From the NCBI GenBank assembly GCA_022792835.1, contig JAAWBT010000028.1, positions 22,312 through 86,311 of the forward strand: 64,000 bases of DNA, read 5' to 3'. Positions 51,785 to 60,981 of the stretch are shown here, in pieces (the first letter of the stretch is position 1; the number at the start of each line of letters is the position of its first letter). The DNA comes from Lachnospiraceae bacterium. GTDB taxonomy: Bacteria > Bacillota > Clostridia > Lachnospirales > Lachnospiraceae. The notes under the pieces are model-generated. The model saw nothing but the letters and a program-made list of their open reading frames with translations, was not told the origin of the DNA and made no database searches. Made by a program: the position numbers and the translations under genes.

Positions 51785-51869
51785 CGCTCCGCCTCCATAA
51801 GATTCTGTAGGTTTCCTGTTTTATTAACAATTGTGTGTCTTACGCCGCGTATGATGATAAATCACTATA

Positions 51870-51919
51870 TTTTCACCCGTATTTCAACACATTTTTTCTC
51901 TTTTCGACCCTTATTTCAA
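51870..51919. promoter_or_regulatory. Direct repeats upstream of the liv operon
   Basis: TTTTCACCCGTATTTCAA (51870-51887) and TTTTCGACCCTTATTTCAA (51901-51919) are near-identical copies 31 bases apart, on one face of the helix. Candidate operator for the liv operon or the divergent XRE gene. Confidence 0.4.
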
Positions 51920-51924
51920 AATTT

Positions 51925-51971
51925 GCGATTATCAATCTTTAAGTAATCAGATTATATGGATTGTCAATCGC
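51925..51971. promoter_or_regulatory. Long inverted repeat upstream of the XRE regulator
   Basis: GCGATTATCAATC (51925-51937) and GATTGTCAATCGC (51959-51971) are inverted copies with two mismatches. They bracket AT-rich DNA with promoter-like hexamers, about 100 bases before the XRE gene. Likely operator or cruciform. Confidence 0.5.
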
Positions 51972-52068
51972 ATATATAGTCCTATTTTTTGTAATAATGA
52001 TAGTAGAAGACGGATTTTATGGATTCCTAATCACATATCAATCCCTGACAAATTCCAAGGAGGACCTT

Positions 52069-52404
52069 ATGAAAAAACAAGAATTACTGGATATTCTACA
52101 TACAAATATCATAAAATTACTCAATGAAACAGAAAATGGCTATTCCATGAGAGGGCTCAGCACTGCAATCGAACGGTCGGAGGGATATATCCAAAAAATG
52201 CTGGTGGGTAAATTCACGCCCTCTTTAGATACCCTCATCGACATCAGCAATTACTTCGACATTCCCGTCTGGGCGCTGTTGATCGACGGCAAGTTTTCCT
52301 GCCAGCTGATCCAGCATATTAACACCCAGTTATTTCTTCTTCCCAAGGAATCCCTGACCCTTGTCCTGGAGCTGGTCACACTGCTCAACAAGGTAAAATA
52401 CTAA
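52069..52404 (+). CDS. Small XRE-type helix-turn-helix regulator
   Basis: A 111-residue protein. Residues about 25-72 form the HTH (GYSMRGLSTAIERSEGYIQK, MLVGKFTPSLDTLIDISNYF). It lacks a ligand domain. I chose ATG 52069, preceded by AAGGAGG; a longer frame starts at 51961 but has no site. It lies between the divergent liv operon and the DUF885 gene, either of which could be its target. Confidence 0.85.
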   Translation: MKKQELLDILHTNIIKLLNETENGYSMRGLSTAIERSEGYIQKMLVGKFTPSLDTLIDISNYFDIPVWALLIDGKFSCQLIQHINTQLFLLPKESLTLVLELVTLLNKVKY

Positions 52405-52552
52405 AAATAGCCGCTAAAAAATCAGCAGAATCCGCCGCCTTCTCCCACAAAACGTAGACAATTTCCGCTCCATCGTCTATAATAAAACTTGGACGACTAT
52501 TCTATCCTTTTGATGAATATGGTTATAAAAACACAGCAATAAGGAGGACCTT

Positions 52553-54328
52553 ATGAAAAAACGAGTCAACCGCCTGCTGGCTCTTCTCCTGGCCGCCGCT
52601 CTGTCTTTCTGTACTATAAGCTGCGGCGCGGGCCAGACGCCGCAGGCAAAGGAAGACGAGCATCAGCGGTTTACCGAGTTTTCCGAAGAATTATTCTGCT
52701 CGGAGCTTCTCGAAAACACCATCAATCTGCACTATATTCTGGCCTACCCGGAAAACTATGGCATCGATGATTATGAGGTGGTCCTGCCCACTGTCAGCAC
52801 CGATTCAGAGAAAAAAAATTATACCGCCTCCCGTGAAGTTTTAAAAGAGCTTCAGTCCTTTGATTACAAGCTTCTTCCTGCGGACGACCAGCTTACCTAT
52901 GATGTACTGAAGGAATATCTGGAAACCTCCCTGGAAGGAGAAGATTTTTATTATTTCGATGAACCCTTTTCTCCTATCATGGGCTTCCAGGCGAACCTCT
53001 CCATCACTTTAGCTGAATACACCTTCCGTCGGGAGCAGGATGTGCAGGATTACCTAAAGCTGCTTGAACTGATCCCGGCCTATGTGGACTCTCTAATCAC
53101 ACTGGAAAAGACCCGTTCCCAAATGGGCTATGCCATGCCGGATACCACCATCGACGATGTTTTTGACAGCGTCCAGGAATTTATCAATTCCGGAGATAAT
53201 AATATTTTCCTCACCTCCTTTGAAGAACGCCTGGAGGGACTGGCTGACCTTTCTGACAAAAAAAGAGCAGACTACATCTCCAGGAATCAGGATATTTTAA
53301 ATAATCAAATTATCCCTTCCTACAAAAAAATCGGCCGCTGCCTCCAGGAAGTCCGCGGGACGGCAGAAAATGTCCAGGGCCTCTGCCACACAGAGGGCGG
53401 CAGTGATTATTACGCTTACCTTTTGAAAAGTATGGTAGGATCCGGACACTCTCCGGAAGAAATTCTTGCCCTCGTCGAAGATCAGATCCAGCAGGATCTG
53501 ACAGAAATGATGATGATTATGAGCTCCTCCCCGGAGCTTTTGGAAAGCTTTGACGGTTCCATCCCGGAAGACCGGACGCCGGAAGAGATTCTGGAATATC
53601 TGGCCGAAGCCATGAGGGAAGACTATCCGGAACTCCCTGTGGAAGCCGCCTATCAGATCAAGTATGTCCCGGAATATATGGAGGAAAGCACCAGCCCAGC
53701 TTTTTACCTGACGCCTCCTTATGACCTTCCTAACGAAAATACCATTTATATCAATAATTCCTCCACGGATGAAAGCTCTCTGTTTTCCACTCTGGCTCAT
53801 GAGGGCTATCCCGGCCACCTGTATCAGATGGTCTACGCTTCGGCCACCTTCTCCAATCCCATCCGGAGCCTGCTCTCCTATCTGGGGTATTCTGAGGGCT
53901 GGGGGCTTTATGTGGAGCATGAATCCTATGGCATGAATGACAAACTGACTTCCCAGTCAGAGAACATTGCCGCCCTGTACCGGCTTAATTCCTCCGTCAG
54001 TATCGCCGTCCATGCCCTGGTTGATCTGAAGGTCCATTACGAGGGCTGCAGCCAGGAGGAAATCCGGACACTCCTCTACACTTATTTTGGTGAGCTTGAT
54101 GGGGAAGCCGTCCAGGAGCTCTATGACCTGATCGTCAGCGAACCGGCCTATTATCTGAAATACTATGGGGGATATCTGGAGTTTCTGCTGCTCAGAGAAA
54201 AGGCAGAAGACCAGCTGGAAGAAAAGTTTGACTTAAAGGAATTCCACAAATTCCTTCTGGATATGGGGCCCTGCGCCTTCCCCACCATAGAGGCCTATAT
54301 GGATGACTGGATTGAAGAACAAAAGTAG
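52553..54328 (+). CDS. DUF885-family lipoprotein (putative metallopeptidase)
   Basis: A 591-residue exported lipoprotein (LSFCTISC, lipid Cys24). The body is the all-helical DUF885 fold with HEGYPGH (416-422) and EGW plus Glu455 downstream. The spacing is that of an HExxxGH zinc site with a distal Glu, so peptidase activity is likely but unproven. GGAGG precedes ATG, in a leader almost identical to that of the XRE gene. The next gene follows after 12 bases. Confidence 0.88.
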   Translation: MKKRVNRLLALLLAAALSFCTISCGAGQTPQAKEDEHQRFTEFSEELFCSELLENTINLHYILAYPENYGIDDYEVVLPTVSTDSEKKNYTASREVLKELQSFDYKLLPADDQLTYDVLKEYLETSLEGEDFYYFDEPFSPIMGFQANLSITLAEYTFRREQDVQDYLKLLELIPAYVDSLITLEKTRSQMGYAMPDTTIDDVFDSVQEFINSGDNNIFLTSFEERLEGLADLSDKKRADYISRNQDILNNQIIPSYKKIGRCLQEVRGTAENVQGLCHTEGGSDYYAYLLKSMVGSGHSPEEILALVEDQIQQDLTEMMMIMSSSPELLESFDGSIPEDRTPEEILEYLAEAMREDYPELPVEAAYQIKYVPEYMEESTSPAFYLTPPYDLPNENTIYINNSSTDESSLFSTLAHEGYPGHLYQMVYASATFSNPIRSLLSYLGYSEGWGLYVEHESYGMNDKLTSQSENIAALYRLNSSVSIAVHALVDLKVHYEGCSQEEIRTLLYTYFGELDGEAVQELYDLIVSEPAYYLKYYGGYLEFLLLREKAEDQLEEKFDLKEFHKFLLDMGPCAFPTIEAYMDDWIEEQK

Positions 54329-54340
54329 AAAGGAGACACT

Positions 54341-54751
54341 ATGAAAAAACGACCGGATGAACTTTGGAGGGACAGGAGACATATTCTCTGGTTTCCCTTC
54401 TCCTTTGACAGATATTACATTGCAAACGGGCGGCTTTACTGCCGCCACGGCCTGCTCCGCCAGGATGAGCATGAATGCCTGCTTTACCGGATTCTGGATA
54501 TTTCCCTGCGCCGGACCCTTGGCAACCGGTTCTGCGGCACCGGAACCATCACCCTCCGGACCACTGACGCCTCCGACCCGCTCTTAATCTTAAAAAACAT
54601 TAAAAACAGCCGGGCCGTCAAGGAAATGCTCAGCAATCTAATCGAAGATGAGCGGACCAAAAAAGGGATCACCGGTCGAGAGGTCCTCACAAACAGTGGT
54701 ATGATGGACCGAAACGGAGACGGCCGCATCGACATTGACGATTTTCTCTGA
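54341..54751 (+). CDS. Small PH-like protein ending in an EF-hand/dockerin-type loop
   Basis: A 136-residue protein. The N-terminal part (about 15-85) resembles bacterial PH domains (WFPFSFDRYYIANGRLYCRH, GLLRQDEHECLLYRILDISL, RTLGNRFCGTGTITL). Residues 87-110 are basic and helical. The end, MDRNGDGRIDIDDFL, is a textbook 12-residue calcium-loop consensus DxNxDGxIxxxD. I do not know a named family for this pair. GGAG precedes the ATG, 12 bases after the DUF885 gene. Confidence 0.75.
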   Translation: MKKRPDELWRDRRHILWFPFSFDRYYIANGRLYCRHGLLRQDEHECLLYRILDISLRRTLGNRFCGTGTITLRTTDASDPLLILKNIKNSRAVKEMLSNLIEDERTKKGITGREVLTNSGMMDRNGDGRIDIDDFL

Positions 54752-54762
54752 AACACAGCAGA

Positions 54763-54795
54763 CAAAAACCACCGGCGCTGACCGGTGGTTTTTTT
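54763..54795. terminator. Terminator after the PH-like gene
   Basis: AAAACCACCGG-CGCTGA-CCGGTGGTTTTTTT, a strong stem with T-run on the plus strand. It lies just before the end of the convergent hydratase gene and can serve it as well. Confidence 0.92.
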
Positions 54796-54805
54796 GACAG
54801 AAAAT

Positions 54806-57097
54806 TTATTTCGACGCCCTGTAATAGTTGATCAGGCATCCGTCCAGGATGATCTGCCGCTCGTCGTCGGTCAGCTCTCCCATCTTCAGTGTAAACTCCC
54901 TCATGCCGTCTCCGGCCACATATGCAGAGATCTGTGTCCTCTTCTGCTCTACCGCCGCTTTGATTCCGGGAACAAAAATCCAGTCGCCGTTTTTAAAAGG
55001 AAGCGCTCCCTCATCTACCAGGAAGGGAAGCATCCCCCAGTTGATCAGATTGGAACGGTAACGCTTGGTGGCATAGCCGTTCGCGATGTTGGCCCAGCCC
55101 CCAAGGACCTTCTGGCAGGATGCCGCCTGTTCCCTGGCAGAGCCGTCCCCCGGCTTCACCGCAAAGATCGTGCTGCCGATGCCAGTATTCTCCCGGCTGG
55201 CATCCGCGTATTTTGTCCGGACTGCGTCCATAATCCCATGGACCTCAGGCAACGCGCTGCAAGGTTTTTCTCCGTTTATTCTGGCCTTTTCCGCCGCCTG
55301 TACTTCTTTGGCCCGTCCCACATAAGCCGGGTCCTTTCTGGACAGGGTAAACTCCGCCAGTCCCAGAGGATTGGAACGGTAAGAGGAGGTCTCGCCGGAG
55401 GGAATCAGCTCGTCCGTGGTGGTTACCGGGTCATGAATCTCGGAAACCACTTTGAGAAGCAGATTATCCGTCAGCGCCGACATGGCAGGCCAGTCCTTGA
55501 TGTTTGGTCCAAAATGAATCTCCACAGAAGGATCCGCCTGTCCCTTGCTGTCAAAGACCCTGTTCTCATAAATGGTCTTGTCAAAATAATATTTCGGCTT
55601 CGTGTAATTCACATCCAGCTCCGTCGCCGGGGTCAGGCAGCCCTTGTTTGCAGCCGTCGCCGCAATAGAGCGGGCATCCATGAGCGCCACGGAAGCAATC
55701 TGGCCGCTCTGAAGCTTAGAGCCCTCCCTGTTGGGGAAGTTCCTGGTGGAATGGCGGATGCTGAACGCGTTGTTGGCCGGCGTATCCCCTGCGCCGAAAC
55801 AGGGACCGCAGAAGGCAGTCTTCATCACTGCTCCCGTCTGCAGAAGCTTTGCCGCCGCGCCGTTCTTGATCAGCTCCATATAGACCGGCATACTGGCCGG
55901 ATACACACTCAAGGTAAAGGCCCCGTTTCCGATGCTGGCGCCGTCCAGAATGTCCGCCGCGTCACAGATATTCTCAAAGCCGCCGCCTGCACAGCCGGCG
56001 ATAATACCCTGTTCCACATAGAGCTTTCCATCCCGTACTTTGTCTGCCAGGGAGAACTCCACAGCTCCTCCCAGGCTCACCTTCGCCCGCTTTTCCACAT
56101 CCGCCAGCACGTCGCCGAGATTGGCGTTGACTTCTTCGATGGTGTAGGTATTGCTGGGATGGAAGGGCATGGCGATCATGGGCTTCACTTTACTGAGATC
56201 CACTTCTACGATCCCGTCGTAATAAGCCACCGCGCCGGGAGCCAGTTCTTTATACTCCTCCGAACGCCCGTGAATCTCATAAAACTCTTTAATCTCCCCG
56301 TCTGTCGGCCAGATGGAAGAAAGGCAGGTGGTCTCTGTGGTCATCACATCCACGCCGATCCGGAAATCCGCACTGAGATTTGCCACACCGGGGCCCACAA
56401 ATTCCATGATCTTATTATTGACATACCCGTCCGCAAACACAGCGCCAATGATGGCCAGTGCCACGTCCTGGGGGCCAACCCCCTTCTCTGGCTTCCCGGT
56501 GAGATAAATACCGACTACACCAGGCATGTTGATGTCATAGGTTTTATTTAAAAGCTGCTTCACAAGCTCCGGACCGCCCTCGCCCACTGCCATGGTGCCA
56601 AGGGCTCCGTAACGGGTATGGCTGTCAGAGCCAAGGATCATCTTCCCACAGCCCGCCAGCATCTCCCTTGCATACTGATGAATCACGGCCTGATGAGGCG
56701 GCACATAGATTCCGCCGTATTTCTGCGCACAAGTCAAGCCAAACATGTGGTCATCCTCATTGATCGTCCCCCCCACTGCGCACAGGCTGTTGTGGCAGTT
56801 GGTCAGCACATAGGGGATAGGGAATTTCTCCAGCCCGCTGGCCCTGGCTGTCTGAATGATTCCCACAAAGGTAATATCATGGGATGTCAGCTTGTCAAAT
56901 TTGATCTTTAATTTATCCATATTTCCAGACGTATTGTGAGCCGCCAGAATGCCATAAGCCATGGTATCCCTCGCCGCCTCTTTTTTGTCCGGACAGACGC
57001 CCAGCTTTGTCTGAAGCTTCGCCGCGCAAGTTCCATCATCTGCGACCAGCTCCGTACCATTTAACAGATAGGCGCCCCTCTCCCAAACTTTAACCAT
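54806..57097 (-). CDS. Aconitate hydratase-family protein
   Basis: A 763-residue hydratase of the aconitase superfamily. Cluster cysteines are in [14 protein letters not shown] (one Cys) and FCGPCFGAG (two). [21 protein letters not shown] is the substrate-binding block, and the C-terminal swivel has [14 protein letters not shown]. Aconitase interconverts citrate and isocitrate; a close relative could use homoaconitate. No other TCA gene is adjacent. AAGGAGGAG precedes ATG. Confidence 0.9.
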   Translation of the reverse strand: MVKVWERGAYLLNGTELVADDGTCAAKLQTKLGVCPDKKEAARDTMAYGILAAHNTSGNMDKLKIKFDKLTSHDITFVGIIQTARASGLEKFPIPYVLTNCHNSLCAVGGTINEDDHMFGLTCAQKYGGIYVPPHQAVIHQYAREMLAGCGKMILGSDSHTRYGALGTMAVGEGGPELVKQLLNKTYDINMPGVVGIYLTGKPEKGVGPQDVALAIIGAVFADGYVNNKIMEFVGPGVANLSADFRIGVDVMTTETTCLSSIWPTDGEIKEFYEIHGRSEEYKELAPGAVAYYDGIVEVDLSKVKPMIAMPFHPSNTYTIEEVNANLGDVLADVEKRAKVSLGGAVEFSLADKVRDGKLYVEQGIIAGCAGGGFENICDAADILDGASIGNGAFTLSVYPASMPVYMELIKNGAAAKLLQTGAVMKTAFCGPCFGAGDTPANNAFSIRHSTRNFPNREGSKLQSGQIASVALMDARSIAATAANKGCLTPATELDVNYTKPKYYFDKTIYENRVFDSKGQADPSVEIHFGPNIKDWPAMSALTDNLLLKVVSEIHDPVTTTDELIPSGETSSYRSNPLGLAEFTLSRKDPAYVGRAKEVQAAEKARINGEKPCSALPEVHGIMDAVRTKYADASRENTGIGSTIFAVKPGDGSAREQAASCQKVLGGWANIANGYATKRYRSNLINWGMLPFLVDEGALPFKNGDWIFVPGIKAAVEQKRTQISAYVAGDGMREFTLKMGELTDDERQIILDGCLINYYRASK

Positions 57098-57135
57098 TGT
57101 TCGTCTCCTCCTTAAGAGATGTCATTTCCTATCCC

Positions 57136-57164
57136 ATTATGGTGTAATTTGTCCGGTAAGTCAA
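57136..57164 (-). promoter_or_regulatory. Promoter of the hydratase gene
   Basis: On the minus strand TTGACT (57159-57164), 17-bp spacer, CATAAT (57136-57141), about 40 bases before the start codon. Confidence 0.7.
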
Positions 57165-57214
57165 GTGTTTTCACAGGCACAGCACTGGAAAAGAATGCTG
57201 TCATGGGAGAACAA

Positions 57215-57296
57215 AGAATCCTGCTTGCAGGATTCTCCGCCGCAGTGCGATCCTCGCGGAGCGTTTTTACTTTATAGAACGCAGTTTCCTATAAAG
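57215..57296. repeat. Cluster of palindromes (REP/MITE-like)
   Basis: Three palindromes follow each other: AGAATCCTGC-TT-GCAGGATTCT (57215-57236), CTCCGC...GCGGAG (57235-57261) and CTTTATAG...CTATAAAG (57270-57296). The layout suggests a short interspersed palindromic repeat. Confidence 0.5.
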
Positions 57297-57331
57297 CAAG
57301 AAAACGGCAGAACCCCGAAGGGTCCCGCCGT
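57297..57331 (-). terminator. Terminator of the surface-protein gene
   Basis: On the minus strand ACGGCGGGACCC-TTCG-GGGTTCTGCCGT then TTTTCTTG. Strong stem with a stable UUCG loop, 15 bases past the stop. Confidence 0.9.
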
Positions 57332-57346
57332 ACCAAAAGTGATCAG

Positions 57347-60300
57347 TTAATCTCGTTTTCTTTTATAATTCTTTCCTGCATACAGCGCCAGAACAACAAA
57401 CGCTGAAAGGCTGCCAAAGAGCCAGGGGAATGCATTGGTATTATCACCGGTGGCTGCCCCCGCTGTCCCTTTCCCTGTCGTCTCATTCTTTTTTAACGGA
57501 GTCTGCGTACTCCCCGAGGAGGCAGGCGCCATCTTCTCCGTCGACATAACGATCACATAATCCGAAGCATGGCTGAATGTCAGGCCCACAGAGCCGTCCT
57601 CACGGACCCGCCCGGCATCGATGAATACCATTTTTCCTTCGCTGTCATGATAGAACAGATTGCCGTAGCGGCCTGCATATTCCTGCCCCATATTAACCGT
57701 CAAGGTTGCCTTGAAGCCAAAATCGCCCTCATGCATCAAAGATAACTGCCGTACCGGATTTTCTCCGGCCAAATTCCGGATCGTGGAGGTGGGTATTTCC
57801 TTCGTATCCATAACCACCTGCATATTGATATCCTTCAGGTTCGAAGCCAAGATATCTTTTCCGTTGATGGTCCAAGTATAGCCGCCCATGTCAAGCTGGA
57901 TATCCACATCCTTTCCCTTGGCTGCTTCCAGAAGCTTCGCGGGAACCACCGTGGCGTCTTCCATATCTACTACAATTACAGACCCCTCTGCCGCAGCCTC
58001 CACCTGTCTTACCAGCTCCTTGACCTTACTCTCTGGAATCGGATAGGCCGGCCGCTCCGGCTCTGTGGGTTTCTCTGGTTCTGTCGGGGCCTCTGGCTCT
58101 GTGGGCCGCTCCGGTTCCGTCGGAATCTCTGGTTCTGCCGAGACTTTCTTTCCATAACCTTTGAAAACCATATCTCCTGTCACAGTAAAGGTATCTGCAG
58201 CAGCTCCTTCCGGCCGAACCACCCAGGTCACCTCGCTGTAGCCCTCAAAGCTCTTTGGCATGGTGACGGTTTCTCCCTTTTCCGCTGTCTGGCAGACTAT
58301 CGTCTCACAACCATAATCACCCCAGAACTCCTCTTCCGCATACCGGGGGTCAATGAGGTAGCGAACCAGGCAGTTCTCATAAACTGCAGTTGCAGCAACA
58401 TAGGAGCCATTCTCCAACTCATCAGCCGAGACACTCCATTCTTTGAACCGGAGCCCCGGATACATCTCAGGCAGAGGCCGGCTGTTCAGCAGCTTGGCCA
58501 GTTCTTCCAGCGTGGCATCCTCATCCATAACAGCTGCTTTCATAGTGCCCCAGCTGCAGTAGTCACCGTTGGTCTCGTAATAAGAAGTTGTGACACTTAA
58601 AACAAGTTTCCCTGAATATTTCGCAACGCATTGAATCCATTCGTCACGTCCAAGGACCGCGCCGGCATCCTGGTTTTTATTCTTGTCTTCCCAGGCCTCA
58701 AAGTCATATTCTTCTGTCCCGTCCTCCGGCCGGAAGGATTTAAACCCTTCCATGAACTCCTCATAAGTGGTCTTTGGTTCTATAAGTATATACTGATTAT
58801 TCCATACCATTTGACCTTCTTTGTTTACATAACCATAGTTTACATTTACTCGGCTTTTATCGTACTTCGCATAGACAGATAGATGAAATTCCGTAGTTAA
58901 CTGAGTATCCTCCGTAATCTCATTTTCCGACCAGTCTTCCCAGCCAACCTGCTTCATCTCCGGATATACTGATTTCATCTCCGGAAATTCGATTCCTGCC
59001 TCCTTCAATGTCTGGCCCTTCTGCGCGATTACCCTCTGTTCCGGCATAGCTTCCCAGCTACCGTACTCATTCCGTATATGAAAAGTGACAAAAGCCAATT
59101 CTTTATCATATTTCGCGTAGACAGTCAAATAAGAATCCCCAAGTAACTGGGTATCTTCCGTAATCTCATTTCCGCTGTCCCTCCAGCTTTCCCAGCCAAT
59201 CTGCTTGAGACCAGGATAAGCAGATTCCATCTCCGGAAATACAATCCCTGCTTCCTTTAAGGTCTGACGCCTCTGGACCATTACTTTTTGTTCTGGCTTT
59301 TCCTCCCAATTACCGTCTGCGTCCCGCATATAAAAAACGACAGTAAGCTCATTTTGGGGATTTACAAAAGTATTTCCATTGTAGACCTGCACATAGTAGG
59401 GATAATTTCCCTGATATAAATTGGAGCTTGCATAATTTCCAGCCAAATCCTGTATATCAATGCTTGAAATATACCATTCGCAAGGGTACATATCTGCATC
59501 CACCTCAAAGACGCCATGGTAAGCCTCGTCTTCCGCATCATAAGTTAAATAAACTGTTTTCCATCCATCATCAATATCTGCCGCTGCAGAAAAATATACA
59601 TAGGCCGAAGATTCGTCTAAGCCAACATTATCTGTTGCCTTCACGGTAACTGTCACTTTGTCCCCAGCCCGGAGAATCTCTCCGTTTTGCTCCAATTCTA
59701 CGGAAGTGATAACCGGCGGTTCCTTGTCCTCTGCCACCTCCTCACTCCATTTCATCGTAAAGCTATAGTTCTCAATATTGTCCAATTGCAGCTTCACATC
59801 TCCGCCCACACGGCTGACATAAATCTCCGTCAATGTCCATGTGCCGTCACCGAAGCTGGACCACAGGGTACTTGTATAACGATTACTCTCCCATTCCTTG
59901 TACAAATCCAATACATTGCTTGCATCTGCATCGCTGTTCCAAAACCGCGCGCAAACACGCTCTTCCTCCAACGCTGTATCCATCACCATGGTCATGGATA
60001 CAACATCGCCTACATCCAGGGTCTGGCCATTCTGCTCAAAATTAAACTCTGTAATTTTGATCTCTCCTGTCTCAGCCTCCGTGTTGAACCAATATAAGTA
60101 ATTTCCACTGTCATCCTGAGACTTCCAGTCTGCGTAATTACCCCATTTATCAACCACTCTGATTCCGGAAATATAAGCCTTTCCTGTTCCTACTGCTCCA
60201 AGGGTCACTGTACCTTCCCATTGTTTTGCACTCTCGTTATAAGAAAAAGAGAAGCTTTCGCTGATGCCGCCGCCATCTGTATATATCGTACCGCGTATCT

Positions 60301-60811
60301 CCTGAATTCCGCTGTCCGCATCATAAGCCTTCACATGCAGCTCTACCGTATCCCCCTTTTTCAGAGTCTTTCCCTGCTGTGGGAATTCCACATTCTCAAT
60401 TACAGGCTTGTTGACATCAGCCTTCTCTTCTGCCTGAGGCTGTACGCTGGCCTCTGTCTCCTCATTTTTTGTCTCCTCCGGCTCCTGCTCTGTCTCCGCA
60501 GCTTTCGTCTCTGCGCTTTCTTCTGCCGCCGCATTCTCTTTTTCGCCCGCTGTTTCCTCTGCCGCTGTACCCTCTACATCTGCCGCCGCATCCTTTTCTT
60601 CACCCGGGGCTCCTTCCTCTGTCGCTTCCCCGGCCGCCTCCATCTTGTCATTTTCCGCCGCCGGCTGCTCTGCGCTGCTTTCCTCCGCTTTTACAGCCGC
60701 TTCTGCGACTCCTGTTGACGACTGCTCAGTCTCTTGCGCATGGGCAATCCCACCCAATGTCTGGTAAAGCAGTGCCACAGTCAAAAAGAGTCCTAAAAAC
60801 CTTCGTTTCAC
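57347..60811 (-). CDS. Large cell-surface protein with tandem repeat domains
   Basis: A 1154-residue secreted protein. A signal peptide (GLFLTVALLYQTLGGIAHA) is followed by an about 105-residue Ala/Glu-rich low-complexity zone, then Ig-like beta domains with a recurring VxxVELxQNGxxLxxGDxV start (about 137, 252 and 367). Two near-identical 80-residue modules (about 490-569 and 573-651) and a third divergent one follow. A PTEPE linker (about 905-935) precedes a C-terminal beta domain. The end is AATGDNTN, a hydrophobic stretch and KRKRD, a sorting-signal-like tail with a non-canonical motif. Start is GTG, fixed by GGAG eight bases upstream. Likely an adhesin or wall protein, controlled by the neighbouring two-component pair. 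Confidence 0.88.
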   Translation of the reverse strand: MKRRFLGLFLTVALLYQTLGGIAHAQETEQSSTGVAEAAVKAEESSAEQPAAENDKMEAAGEATEEGAPGEEKDAAADVEGTAAEETAGEKENAAAEESAETKAAETEQEPEETKNEETEASVQPQAEEKADVNKPVIENVEFPQQGKTLKKGDTVELHVKAYDADSGIQEIRGTIYTDGGGISESFSFSYNESAKQWEGTVTLGAVGTGKAYISGIRVVDKWGNYADWKSQDDSGNYLYWFNTEAETGEIKITEFNFEQNGQTLDVGDVVSMTMVMDTALEEERVCARFWNSDADASNVLDLYKEWESNRYTSTLWSSFGDGTWTLTEIYVSRVGGDVKLQLDNIENYSFTMKWSEEVAEDKEPPVITSVELEQNGEILRAGDKVTVTVKATDNVGLDESSAYVYFSAAADIDDGWKTVYLTYDAEDEAYHGVFEVDADMYPCEWYISSIDIQDLAGNYASSNLYQGNYPYYVQVYNGNTFVNPQNELTVVFYMRDADGNWEEKPEQKVMVQRRQTLKEAGIVFPEMESAYPGLKQIGWESWRDSGNEITEDTQLLGDSYLTVYAKYDKELAFVTFHIRNEYGSWEAMPEQRVIAQKGQTLKEAGIEFPEMKSVYPEMKQVGWEDWSENEITEDTQLTTEFHLSVYAKYDKSRVNVNYGYVNKEGQMVWNNQYILIEPKTTYEEFMEGFKSFRPEDGTEEYDFEAWEDKNKNQDAGAVLGRDEWIQCVAKYSGKLVLSVTTSYYETNGDYCSWGTMKAAVMDEDATLEELAKLLNSRPLPEMYPGLRFKEWSVSADELENGSYVAATAVYENCLVRYLIDPRYAEEEFWGDYGCETIVCQTAEKGETVTMPKSFEGYSEVTWVVRPEGAAADTFTVTGDMVFKGYGKKVSAEPEIPTEPERPTEPEAPTEPEKPTEPERPAYPIPESKVKELVRQVEAAAEGSVIVVDMEDATVVPAKLLEAAKGKDVDIQLDMGGYTWTINGKDILASNLKDINMQVVMDTKEIPTSTIRNLAGENPVRQLSLMHEGDFGFKATLTVNMGQEYAGRYGNLFYHDSEGKMVFIDAGRVREDGSVGLTFSHASDYVIVMSTEKMAPASSGSTQTPLKKNETTGKGTAGAATGDNTNAFPWLFGSLSAFVVLALYAGKNYKRKRD
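58858..59344 (-). repeat. Tandem 240-base coding repeats in the surface-protein gene
   Basis: Two adjacent modules encode residues about 490-569 and 573-651. Shared marks are EQ(K/R)V, QTLKEAGI, FPEM, GWE, NEITEDTQL and VYAKYDK. Copy number could vary by recombination. Confidence 0.8.
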
Positions 60812-60867
60812 TTTAACCGCTCCTTCCCCCTATTTATTTTTTACCTGTTATCCGGAGGGTGCCGGAC

Positions 60868-60911
60868 AAAAAAATCAGGTCATTGGGCCGTATAAAACGC
60901 CAATCACCTGA
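60868..60911 (-). terminator. Leader terminator/attenuator of the surface-protein gene
   Basis: On the minus strand TCAGGTGATTGG / CCAATGACCTGA (one mismatch) then TTTTTTT. It lies between the promoter and the start codon, so it either ends the sensor-kinase transcript or attenuates the surface-protein transcript. Confidence 0.8.
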
Positions 60912-60927
60912 CTCTGGCTTATTTCTA

Positions 60928-60956
60928 ATAATAATTATACATACAATCTTTGTCAA
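60928..60956 (-). promoter_or_regulatory. Promoter of the surface-protein gene
   Basis: On the minus strand TTGACA (60951-60956), 17-bp spacer, TATTAT (60928-60933), about 120 bases before the GTG. Confidence 0.75.
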
Positions 60957-60959
60957 TGC

Positions 60960-60981
60960 TTTCTGGTAAATTTCTGGTAAA
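60960..60981 (-). promoter_or_regulatory. Two perfect tandem 11-bp repeats next to the -35
   Basis: TTTCTGGTAAA occurs twice without a gap (60960-60970, 60971-60981), three bases upstream of the -35 on the minus strand. An 11-base period at this place is how OmpR/PhoB-type response regulators bind. Confidence 0.65.

Noticed and set aside
58858..59344. CRISPR-like array from repeated DNA
   Set aside because: The repeats are coding, 240 bases long and in frame in the surface-protein gene.
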